DNA from: Pseudomonadota bacterium
GTDB taxonomy: Bacteria; Desulfobacterota; DSM-4660; Desulfatiglandales; B25-G16
Length of the DNA stretch: 5,805 nt
Assembly: GCA_030633645.1 (NCBI GenBank)
Contig: DAOVRY010000076.1
Span: 1 to 5,805, forward strand
Direction: 5' to 3'
This document shows positions 1 through 5,583 of this stretch, piece by piece. A program made the position numbers and the translations under genes. Under the pieces are notes generated by a model. The model saw nothing but the letters and a program-made list of their open reading frames with translations. It had not been told where the DNA came from and searched no databases. How positions within the stretch are numbered: position 1 is the stretch's first letter; every line of letters starts with the position of its first letter.

Positions 1-86
1 ACCGTTGCGGGATCTCCAATGAATGGATCTCTCATACTGGCCTGCCTGAAGCTGGGGTGCGCTTGAAAATGCAGGTTGTCAAATAA
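1..86 (+). CDS. 3' end of an unidentified upstream gene (partial)
   Basis: An open frame enters from the left edge, reading from base 3, and stops at TAA 84-86. Its last residues read SNEWISHTGLPEAGVRLK, then MQVVK. The stop lies 11 bp before the ATG of the CDP-alcohol phosphatidyltransferase, the spacing of an operon partner, and the reading is gap-free up to the edge. I do not recognise the family from 27 residues. It could be another enzyme of the same lipid pathway, but that is only guilt by association. Reading-frame confidence is moderate because short open frames occur by chance. Confidence 0.5.
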   Translation, partial: RCGISNEWISHTGLPEAGVRLKMQVVK

Positions 87-97
87 CGAGGTGTCAC

Positions 98-766
98 ATG
101 ACCGATATGAAATCCCATAAAAGAGTCAACGATATTTTATTGGGCCCGCTGGAGAGACCAGCACTACGGTGGTTAGCTGCGCATATGCCGGCCTGGGTAA
201 ATCCGGATATCCTGACGGGTGTGGGGATTTTGGGGTCGGTGGTCATATTTTTCAGCTATTGGCTCACTAATGTTGATGCGAATTTTTTGTGGCTGGCCAG
301 CTTGGGCCTTGTGATCAATTGGTTTGGCGATAGCCTGGATGGCACGCTGGCCCGATATCGGAAGATTGAGAGGCCAAAATACGGCTTTTTTGTTGACCAC
401 ACCGTTGATGCTGTGAGCACGCTATTGGTTGTTTTCGGGCTTGGCTTATCACCCTACGTTAGGTTTGAGATTGCATGCCTGGCACTAATAAGCTACTTAT
501 TAATGTCTGTTTTGGTTTATATTCGTACCTGTGTGGACGGTGTGTTCAAGATTTCCTATGGCAGGTTTGGCCCCACCGAAGTTCGCCTCATAATAATTAT
601 AGCCAACACGGTTGTTTACTTTGTAGGCAACCCTGTCGTAAGACTCTGGTTTGGTGCAATATCAATCTATGACTTGATTGCCGGCATTGTTGCGGCATTG
701 CTCGCCATGATCTTTGTTTTCTCAACTATCAAGCAGGCTAGGGAGTTGGCAAAGTTGAATGAGTGA
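98..766 (+). CDS. CDP-alcohol phosphatidyltransferase family membrane protein
   Basis: This is an integral inner-membrane enzyme of 222 residues. The family moves a phosphatidyl (or other phospho-alcohol) group from a CDP-activated donor to an alcohol such as inositol, glycerol-phosphate, serine or inositol-phosphate. The signature is complete: D78-x2-D81-G82-x2-A85-R86-x9-G96-x3-D100-x3-D104, with the four metal-binding and catalytic Asp residues present. The spacer between R and G is nine residues, one more than the commonest form but within family range. About six hydrophobic helices are visible (roughly 40-57, 63-77, 103-118, 123-142, 162-177 and 190-209), as expected, and length is normal. 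A GRFGPTEVR stretch at 155-163 follows helix 4. ATG 98 has a GAGGTG-like ribosome site a few bases upstream; ATG 107 is an alternative. The gene follows the upstream frame by 11 bp and precedes the GNAT gene by 42 bp. The alcohol substrate cannot be decided from sequence; phosphatidylinositol-phosphate-type or glycerophosphate-type are both possible. Confidence 0.93.
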   Translation: MTDMKSHKRVNDILLGPLERPALRWLAAHMPAWVNPDILTGVGILGSVVIFFSYWLTNVDANFLWLASLGLVINWFGDSLDGTLARYRKIERPKYGFFVDHTVDAVSTLLVVFGLGLSPYVRFEIACLALISYLLMSVLVYIRTCVDGVFKISYGRFGPTEVRLIIIIANTVVYFVGNPVVRLWFGAISIYDLIAGIVAALLAMIFVFSTIKQARELAKLNE

Positions 767-796
767 GGGGCAGGGTTAGACGCGTTTGTGAGCCTT

Positions 797-802
797 GAGG
801 AG
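797..802 (+). promoter_or_regulatory. ribosome binding site fixing the GNAT gene start at ATG 809
   Basis: GAGGAG lies 6 nt before ATG 809, an ideal distance. The frame also extends back to a GTG at 788, but that codon has no comparable site, and starting there would put this Shine-Dalgarno inside the coding region. Family-like sequence begins only at MLTIEKV, so ATG 809 is preferred. Confidence 0.75.
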
Positions 803-808
803 ACCGCT

Positions 809-1936
809 ATGTTGACCATCGAAAAAGTAGACACTGCCAACAGAGCTCAGATTCGCCGTTTTATTAAGATACCTTTTCGGCTTTATAAACAACATCCGCA
901 GTGGGTTCCCCCTATCCGGAGTGATGTTGCCCTCATGCTTAACCGCAAAAAGCACCCATTTTATGAGCACTCCACAGCAGATTTTTTTATTGCTGTACGG
1001 AATGGCAAAGACATAGGACGCATTGCAGCCCTGGAGAATTGTAACTACAACAAACATCATGACGTGCGCACAGCGCAGTTCTACCTTTTCGATTGTGAGG
1101 ATGACTCTGAAGCTGCTGCAGCCTTATTCCAACGTGTTTTCGAATGGGCTCGGATGCGTAACTTAGAGACCCTGGTCGGTCCAAAAGGATTCAGTCCCTT
1201 CGACGGTTACGGTATACTGCAAGAAGGGTTTGAACACCGGCAGATGATGAACATGATGAACTACAATTACCCTTACTACCTGCGCCTGGTGGAGGAAGCT
1301 GGATTCGAGAAGGAAGTGGACTTTGTCTCACACTTTGTGATTCCTGAAGATGTCCGGCTGCCTGAACGTCTCTACCGTATCGCTGAACTGGCCAAAAGAC
1401 GCCACAGATTAGAGGTTATTAGATTCAATACGAAGCGAGAGTTGCGTCAGTGGGCTGGAAAGATCGGCCAGACATATAACAATGCCTTTGTAAAAAACTG
1501 GGAATACGTGCCTCTCACCGAACGAGAAATATCATTTGTTGTGGATACCATCATGCTTGTCGCCAATCCAAAATTGATTAAGATCATCGCACAAGACGGC
1601 AATGTGGTTGGTTTTGCTTTTGGCTGGCCAGACGTTTCAGCGGCAATGCAGCGTTGCAAAGGCAGGCTGTTTCCTTTTGGGATAGTTGATTTGCTTTTAG
1701 AGATGCGCCGAACATCCTGGATTTCTGGGAACGGAGTTGGGATTCTGCCAGAATTTCAGGGACGAGGCGGTAATGTGCTACTCTACTCCGAAATGGAAAG
1801 AACCGTGCGTGACTTTGGCTTCAAGTATCACGAAATGACCCAGATAGCCGAAACAGCTGTCCAAATGCGGAAAGACTTGGAGAGCTTGGGAGGGAAGGCA
1901 TACAAAAATCACAGGGTGTTTAGGAGATCTCTTTAG
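809..1936 (+). CDS. GNAT-superfamily N-acyltransferase-like protein (YghO-like)
   Basis: This is a predicted cytoplasmic protein of 375 residues from ATG 809 (382 if GTG 788 is used). The N-terminal part has the hallmarks of a widespread family often annotated only as N-acetyltransferase: FRLYKQHPQWVPPIRSD at 23-39, HPFYEHS at 49-55, GRIAAL at 70-75, GPKGFSPFDGYGILQEGFE at 124-142, then MMNYNYPYY at 149-157. The C-terminal part has a GNAT-like acyl-CoA loop, GVGILPEFQGRGGN, followed by a helix and an ending (YKNHRVFRR) typical of the family. The canonical Q/R-x-x-G-x-G/A loop is only approximately matched. From memory it resembles E. coli YghO. Bacterial ceramide synthase of Caulobacter is also a GNAT-superfamily protein, so an N-acylation role in lipid synthesis is a reasonable guess next to a phosphatidyltransferase, but substrate and donor (acyl-CoA or acyl-ACP) are unknown. 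Family-level call is fairly sure; function is open. Confidence 0.85.
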   Translation: MLTIEKVDTANRAQIRRFIKIPFRLYKQHPQWVPPIRSDVALMLNRKKHPFYEHSTADFFIAVRNGKDIGRIAALENCNYNKHHDVRTAQFYLFDCEDDSEAAAALFQRVFEWARMRNLETLVGPKGFSPFDGYGILQEGFEHRQMMNMMNYNYPYYLRLVEEAGFEKEVDFVSHFVIPEDVRLPERLYRIAELAKRRHRLEVIRFNTKRELRQWAGKIGQTYNNAFVKNWEYVPLTEREISFVVDTIMLVANPKLIKIIAQDGNVVGFAFGWPDVSAAMQRCKGRLFPFGIVDLLLEMRRTSWISGNGVGILPEFQGRGGNVLLYSEMERTVRDFGFKYHEMTQIAETAVQMRKDLESLGGKAYKNHRVFRRSL

Positions 1937-2015
1937 GTGGTAGACGCCAGGTAATGATTGAGAAAAGGTGATAATCGGGTGAGTGGCAACCGAGCAGGAT
2001 GGCTTTCTAGCCCGC

Positions 2016-2034
2016 CTATGAGTTTGCCTCATGG
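2016..2034 (+). other. short hairpin in the gap before the opine-dehydrogenase-like gene
   Basis: CTATGAG at 2016-2022 can pair with CTCATGG at 2028-2034 around the 5-nt loop TTTGC (seven pairs, one of them G-U). No T-run follows, so it is not an intrinsic terminator. It lies about 40 nt before GTG 2074 and may affect mRNA processing or translation, or mean nothing. The rest of the 137-bp gap (1937-2073) holds no convincing promoter: TTGAGA at 1958-1963 lacks a partner at the right spacing, and GATAAT at 1970-1975 lacks a -35. Confidence 0.3.
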
Positions 2035-2060
2035 ACTGCTGCGCAACTGAAGGAGATTAG

Positions 2061-2065
2061 GGAGG
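2061..2065 (+). promoter_or_regulatory. ribosome binding site for the GTG start at 2074
   Basis: GGAGG ends 8 nt before GTG 2074, which starts the Rossmann strand MKKIAVLGGGNGAH directly. The dinucleotide-binding motif must be close to the N-terminus in this family, so the site and the protein agree on a GTG start. A second AGGAG at 2051-2055 is too far away for this start. Confidence 0.8.
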
Positions 2066-2073
2066 CAATAACG

Positions 2074-3168
2074 GTGAAAAAAATAGCTGTACTGGGTGGT
2101 GGGAATGGTGCTCACACTATGGCCGCTGACTTGACCCAGAAGGGATATGAGGTAACTATGTGTGAAGCCCCTGAATTTAGGGATAGTATCAGCAAGACCC
2201 TTGAGCGGCAAGCCATTGACCTTATTGATGCATGGGGGGGAAAGCACACGGTCAAGCTCAATTTGGTGACAACGGATTTCGAAGAGGCTGTCAGGGATGC
2301 GAGCTACATTATGATGGCGGTGCCTGCCTTTGGGACCAAAGACTTCTTTGGGAGGATAATTCCTTACCTGGAAGACGGTCAAACAGTCATTAAATGGTCA
2401 GCAAACTTCTCTGCGCTAATATTCGCCAACATGCTCAAGGAGAAGGGGATCAAAAAAGACATTACCCTTGCCGAGGCACACACGCTCCCTTGGGGTTGCA
2501 GGCTTGTAGAGCCCGGGACCGTGCAGATCATGGTGTGGGCCGTTAAACTTTTGCTGGCTACCTTGCCCGCTAAGAACACTCAGAGAGTCATAGAGGATAT
2601 AAGGGAAATGTACCCGGTCGTTGCCGGGAAAAATGTTCTTGCTACCACTTTGAACAATCTCAACCCGATTGTGCACCCCGTTGGTACGGTTATGAACGCA
2701 GGCTGGGTTGATGCGATGGGTAAGGGTTTTTACCTGTACCGGGATGGAAATACGCTCTCCATATCAAGGGGAATTAAAGCGGTTTTTGAAGAGGTATCAA
2801 AGGTAGCGGCAGCTGTTGGGGTACCAATGCTGGAATACCCGGAAGAAGATTTCTGGAAGAGGAGTTCGATAATGTCAACGTATTTTAGAGCCGCCTTTGA
2901 TAAGGAAGGCATTGTGGCAAAGATATCAGGCCCTGAATCTGTTAAGAGCAGATATATTACTGAGGATCTCCCATACGGGCTCGTACCTATCAAGAAACTG
3001 GGCCAACAGTTCAACGTGCCCACGCCAGTTATCGATGCTGTCATTGAGTTTGCATCAGTGATAAACCAGACTGATTATATGAAAGAGGGCATGTCACTTG
3101 AGGAAATGGGGATAGCCGGACTCGGCCGCGACCAGTTGGAGGAGGTACTTGACCAAGGATTTAGCTGA
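2074..3168 (+). CDS. opine/octopine dehydrogenase-family NAD(P)-dependent oxidoreductase
   Basis: This is a 364-residue cytoplasmic oxidoreductase. Family members reductively condense the amine of an amino acid with a 2-oxo acid using NAD(P)H (octopine, nopaline, and staphylopine-type opines), or act as related 2-hydroxyacid or imine reductases. The N-terminal Rossmann fold starts at once with IAVLGGGNGAH (4-14). MMAVPAF at 80-86 and GQTVIKW at 102-108 are later strands of the same domain. The C-terminal octopine-dehydrogenase domain contains NLNPIVHPVGTVMNAG at 195-210, whose His201 matches the position of the catalytic His in scallop octopine dehydrogenase. It also has EDLPYGLVPIKKLG at 297-310 and VPTPVIDAVIEFAS at 315-328, whose Asp321 is a candidate for the paired Asp. 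Length is typical. It follows the GNAT gene by 137 bp on the same strand and converges with nagZ 49 bp downstream. No nicotianamine-synthase-like or transporter partner is visible here, so a metallophore role is not supported. The substrate is unknown. Confidence 0.88.
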   Translation: MKKIAVLGGGNGAHTMAADLTQKGYEVTMCEAPEFRDSISKTLERQAIDLIDAWGGKHTVKLNLVTTDFEEAVRDASYIMMAVPAFGTKDFFGRIIPYLEDGQTVIKWSANFSALIFANMLKEKGIKKDITLAEAHTLPWGCRLVEPGTVQIMVWAVKLLLATLPAKNTQRVIEDIREMYPVVAGKNVLATTLNNLNPIVHPVGTVMNAGWVDAMGKGFYLYRDGNTLSISRGIKAVFEEVSKVAAAVGVPMLEYPEEDFWKRSSIMSTYFRAAFDKEGIVAKISGPESVKSRYITEDLPYGLVPIKKLGQQFNVPTPVIDAVIEFASVINQTDYMKEGMSLEEMGIAGLGRDQLEEVLDQGFS

Positions 3169-3217
3169 CCTTTTTCTTTTGGACCCATTCAATGAGCCCA
3201 GGACGGTAACAAAAGAT

Positions 3218-4294
3218 TTAAGCCTCGGTGTTTCCGAAATGTTTCTCCACCGCGTCTAAAGATATCCTCTGAGGAGGATGGAGAAAGCGTCTCTTGTATC
3301 TTTTGATCCTCACTAAGGAGCTCTCCAATCTCTGTTCTGAAATATCTCCCTTGAGGACCTTATCTCTTATTAACTCTATGCTGGCAATGAGATCCTCTTG
3401 ACTGCTACAGATCAGCAGTAGATCAATACCTGCTTCAAAGGCATGTGCCGCTCCTTGCGGCAATCCCCTCTGTTTTGCTATCGCTCCCATCTCCAGGTCA
3501 TCTGAGATTATGAGGCCACTAAAGCTCATTTCTTTTCTCAGAAGGTTGGTGATAATTTTTCTTGAAAGTGTTGCAGGGGTTCCTGGTTCAAGAGTTGGAT
3601 AAACAGCATGAGAGACCATGATACCAGAGACATGAGCCTCAATAGCACCGGCAAAAGGCACCAGGTGAATTGATTCCATCTCCTTAGAGGTGGCGGTAAT
3701 GGTAGGAAGATCTCGGTGGGGATCCAGATCCGCATTTCCTAAGCCGGGGAAGTGCTTGGCAACAGCCATTACGCCGCTTTGCTGCATGGTATTGATAACT
3801 AGTTTCCCTAACTTGGTTGCCACTAAAGGGTCATGAGAAAAGGGCCTGCCCACGAGGTGGGAGTCCATATTTGGTTGGGCCACATCCAGAACAGGGGCCA
3901 TATTCATATTGAGGCCAACAAGGGTCATTTCCTTTGCTGTAATACTGGCAAAATGAAGAGCACTCTGTTCCGGGTCGAGACTTCTCCCGATAGCTTCATT
4001 CCCGGGGAATTGAGTGAAAGGGAGTTTCAGTCTGGCTACCCTGCCTCCTTCTTGATCAACAGCCAGAAAGAGGGGGAAACCGCTGTCTTCCATTGATACC
4101 TTCTGTAAGTTCATACAGAGACGGGCTAATTGAAAGGGGTCCCTTATATTTCTGGAGAATACAATAATGCCCCCGAGATGGTAGTTTCTGATAAGACTCA
4201 TCGTATCAGGGTCCACCTCAGGGCCGGGGATACCTGCTATAAATAATCGGCCAACGTTTTGAGTGATCTCTGAAACGTCAAGTGTAGGGTTCAT
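3218..4294 (-). CDS. nagZ: beta-N-acetylglucosaminidase, GH3 family (NagZ-type)
   Basis: This is a cytoplasmic hydrolase of 358 residues that removes terminal GlcNAc from GlcNAc-1,6-anhydroMurNAc (peptides) during peptidoglycan recycling. GH3 features run in order: GRLFIAGIPG at 15-24, GGIIVFSRNI at 41-50, LAVDQEGGRVARL at 77-89, NMNMAPVLDV at 129-138, AKHFPGLGNADLDPH at 179-193 and LIISDDLEMGAI at 261-272. Asp191-Pro-His193 fits the NagZ Asp-His general acid/base dyad (usually D-S/T-H), and Asp265 is the expected nucleophile. There is no signal peptide or lipobox, as usual for cytoplasmic NagZ. Length is close to single-domain NagZ; no second GH3 domain is present. The start ATG at 4292-4294 lacks a clear Shine-Dalgarno, and the frame upstream closes at 4331-4333 with no other usable start. 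It converges with the opine-DH-like gene and diverges from the nucleotidyltransferase. Confidence 0.93.
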   Translation of the reverse strand: MNPTLDVSEITQNVGRLFIAGIPGPEVDPDTMSLIRNYHLGGIIVFSRNIRDPFQLARLCMNLQKVSMEDSGFPLFLAVDQEGGRVARLKLPFTQFPGNEAIGRSLDPEQSALHFASITAKEMTLVGLNMNMAPVLDVAQPNMDSHLVGRPFSHDPLVATKLGKLVINTMQQSGVMAVAKHFPGLGNADLDPHRDLPTITATSKEMESIHLVPFAGAIEAHVSGIMVSHAVYPTLEPGTPATLSRKIITNLLRKEMSFSGLIISDDLEMGAIAKQRGLPQGAAHAFEAGIDLLLICSSQEDLIASIELIRDKVLKGDISEQRLESSLVRIKRYKRRFLHPPQRISLDAVEKHFGNTEA

Positions 4295-4300
4295 GATTAT

Positions 4301-4327
4301 GAGTTTATTGAGTTTGTTGGGTTTATT
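4301..4327. repeat. three tandem 9-bp imperfect direct repeats in the divergent spacer
   Basis: GAGTTTATT (4301-4309), GAGTTTGTT (4310-4318) and GGGTTTATT (4319-4327) follow one another without gaps, each differing by one base from the first. They lie between the nagZ start codon and its predicted -10 box, so they would occupy most of the nagZ 5' UTR. They could be a binding site for a regulator or slippage-derived simple sequence. On the other side of the spacer, the stretch around 4361-4376 is loosely similar in inverted orientation, too weakly to call. Confidence 0.7.
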
Positions 4328-4354
4328 ATGTTAAAATCCTTAGAACCCTGTGAA
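4325..4354 (-). promoter_or_regulatory. sigma70-like promoter for nagZ
   Basis: Read on the minus strand, TTCACA (4349-4354) matches the -35 consensus in 5 of 6 bases and CATAAT (4325-4330) matches the -10 consensus in 5 of 6, with an 18-bp spacer. Transcription would begin near 4318, giving a short leader of about 24 nt before ATG 4294. It is the best promoter match seen in the window. Confidence 0.55.
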
Positions 4355-4386
4355 AACAACACACTCACCAAACACTATTATTCATG

Positions 4387-4392
4387 TATAAT
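4387..4392 (+). promoter_or_regulatory. -10 box (TATAAT) for the nucleotidyltransferase gene
   Basis: A perfect TATAAT lies 35 bp before GTG 4428, which would give a leader of roughly 29 nt. The -35 region at normal spacing is poor: the best candidate, TCACCA at 4365-4370 with a 16-bp spacer, matches only 3 of 6 bases. This could indicate activator dependence or a merely accidental AT-rich match. Confidence 0.4.
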
Positions 4393-4427
4393 TACTGGAA
4401 AACAATTGCAATAAAAAAGGCAGTCCT

Positions 4428-5339
4428 GTGAAAGCAATGATCCTGGCTGCGGGCGGGGGAACGAGATTGAAACCCCTGACGGACCTATGCCCGAAGGTTC
4501 TGGTGCCCGTTGTGAATGAGCCGGTGCTCGGCAGGGTAATAGGGTTCCTCGGAGCTAACGGAGTTGAAGAGATAATAGTCAATGCCCACCACCATTATCA
4601 AAAGATGATTGATTACTGTAAGGAGGGTAATCGATCTGGGGTAAGGATGGAAATCAGGATAGAAAAAGAGATCTTAGGAACCGGTGGTGGCATTAAGAAT
4701 ACCCAGGATTTTTGGGACCAGAATCCCTTTATCGTTATAAATGGAGATATCTTGACTGATATCGACTTACGAACGGTTTACGAATATCATCTGAAACGCA
4801 ATAACCTCATCACCATGGTGCTCCATGACTTCCCTGTCCACAATAAGATAAAGGTAGACAATGAGATGAATATCCTCTCTATTGGGCCAGGCACGAATGT
4901 AAAAGGGGCACTCGCCTTTACTGGTATTCAGGTAATAAATCCTGAGGTACTCGACACTATGCCTGAAAACAAAAGCTATAGTATTATAGCGTATTATAAG
5001 AAACTCATAGATCTAAAAAAACCCATCAGGGGTTACCTGGCAACCGGGCACAGTTGGGTTGATATAGGCTCTATACCCGATTATATGAGATCTAATTTCA
5101 ACCTACTTCCTCCGGAAAAGATAGGAATTGCCCAGGAGTGCAATATAGATCCTGATGCAACCCTGAAAGAGTGGGCGGTCATTGGAAAGGGGAGCTCAAT
5201 TGAAAAAGGTGGCCTTGTGAAAAGATCTGTTCTCTGGTCGGATGTGGTTATTGGGGAGGGTGTCAAGGTAGTTGATAGTGTTGTTACCTCGGGGGTTATT
5301 CTGGAAAAGGACCTGATTGGGAGTGTGGCAATAAGATAG
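4428..5339 (+). CDS. NDP-sugar pyrophosphorylase / nucleotidyltransferase (MurU- or ManC-like)
   Basis: This 303-residue cytoplasmic enzyme transfers a nucleotidyl group from an NTP to a sugar 1-phosphate, releasing pyrophosphate. The GT-A-like nucleotidyltransferase domain occupies about 1-225. It has the signature LAAGGGTRLKPLT at 6-18, PKVLVPV at 22-28, EILGTGGGIK at 81-90, the metal-binding NGD at 105-107 and HSWVDIG at 208-214. Residues about 236-300 form a repeated hexapeptide-like tail (VIGKGSSIEKG, VVIGEGVKVVDS, VVTSGVILEKD) predicted to fold as a left-handed beta-helix. Pseudomonas MurU lacks such a tail; many mannose-1-P guanylyltransferase-like proteins have one. GTG 4428 is preferred: AAAGG lies 7 nt upstream, and starting at ATG 4437 would cut the first beta strand. 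The divergent neighbour nagZ favours cell-wall sugar recycling, but a GDP-mannose or heptose-type role for surface polysaccharide is equally compatible. The family is certain; substrate is not. Confidence 0.9.
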   Translation: MKAMILAAGGGTRLKPLTDLCPKVLVPVVNEPVLGRVIGFLGANGVEEIIVNAHHHYQKMIDYCKEGNRSGVRMEIRIEKEILGTGGGIKNTQDFWDQNPFIVINGDILTDIDLRTVYEYHLKRNNLITMVLHDFPVHNKIKVDNEMNILSIGPGTNVKGALAFTGIQVINPEVLDTMPENKSYSIIAYYKKLIDLKKPIRGYLATGHSWVDIGSIPDYMRSNFNLLPPEKIGIAQECNIDPDATLKEWAVIGKGSSIEKGGLVKRSVLWSDVVIGEGVKVVDSVVTSGVILEKDLIGSVAIR

Positions 5340-5372
5340 TTTTTTAACAAAGGTTCACCGTTTTCTGTTCAC

Positions 5373-5537
5373 CGATTCCTGAATAGTGCGCTTGGTTCCA
5401 CCTATGAATGTGTCCCACTTCTGGAAATTTGGAAACGCCAGGAATACATCGATCATGAATCTTTCAGTGTGTTAATCAACGATCTTCATAAAATCTCAGC
5501 AAAAATAAGTGCACTTAAAAATTCACTAAGAGAGTGA
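5373..5537 (+). pseudogene. 3' remnant of a four-helix-bundle (S23 / 23S rRNA intervening-sequence type) protein gene
   Basis: Frame 3 encodes 54 residues, beginning RFLNSALGSTYECVPLLEIW and ending SAKISALKNSLRE before TGA 5535-5537. The FLNxALGSxxE start, the heptad-like helix after it and the final LKNSLRE fit the second half (helices 3 and 4) of the four-helix-bundle family, whose intact members are about 115-125 residues. The first two helices are missing and no start codon precedes the conserved part in this frame; upstream the frame runs straight into the stop of the nucleotidyltransferase. It is therefore a truncated, probably silent gene. Intact members occur inside 23S rRNA intervening sequences and as solo genes of unknown function. 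The family call rests on pattern recognition of half a protein. Confidence 0.65.
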
Positions 5538-5556
5538 AGGTGTTTTATTTTAAGTG
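5512..5556 (+). terminator. composite hairpin across the remnant's stop codon, possible terminator
   Basis: CACTTAAAA at 5512-5520 pairs perfectly with TTTTAAGTG at 5548-5556. Inside it, TTCACT at 5522-5527 pairs with AGTGAA at 5533-5538 around the loop AAGAG, leaving a 9-nt T-rich bulge on the 3' side. The inner stem followed by GGTGTTTTATTTT is a weak Rho-independent terminator shape. It could end transcription from the nucleotidyltransferase gene or be a relic of the lost gene's own terminator. Confidence 0.35.
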
Positions 5557-5583
5557 TTCACCGACAGGGAATTTGAAAGGCTT

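Larger units (their letters stand above)
5353..5564. repeat. GTTCACCG direct repeats flanking the four-helix-bundle remnant
   Basis: GTTCACCG occurs at 5353-5360, 5367-5374 and 5556-5563. The second and third copies extend to a 10-bp identity, TGTTCACCGA, at 5366-5375 and 5555-5564, so the remnant gene is bracketed by the same word in the same orientation. Such an identity in a few hundred bases is unusual but not impossible by chance. Confidence 0.6.

Noticed and set aside
788..808. GTG 788 as the start of the GNAT gene
   Set aside because: ATG 809 has a strong GAGGAG at 6 nt, and the seven extra residues show no family similarity.
776..1060. Minus-strand open frame of 94 codons
   Set aside because: It lies opposite the GNAT gene, which has clear family motifs; the antisense translation shows no recognisable domain.
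2029..2382. Minus-strand open frame of 117 codons
   Set aside because: It is antisense to the Rossmann domain of the dehydrogenase, with no ribosome site or recognisable motif.
2074..3168. Staphylopine/pseudopaline-type metallophore cluster
   Set aside because: Only the dehydrogenase family matches; no nicotianamine-synthase-like, ABC transporter or TonB receptor gene is present in the window.
3169..3217. Terminator between the convergent dehydrogenase and nagZ genes
   Set aside because: The T-run at 3171-3180 is preceded only by a 4-bp stem, and the interrupted palindrome at 3181-3199 is not followed by a T-run on either strand.
3833..4096. Plus-strand open frame of 87 codons inside nagZ
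   Set aside because: It is antisense to conserved GH3 motifs including VDQEGG, and its translation looks non-biological.
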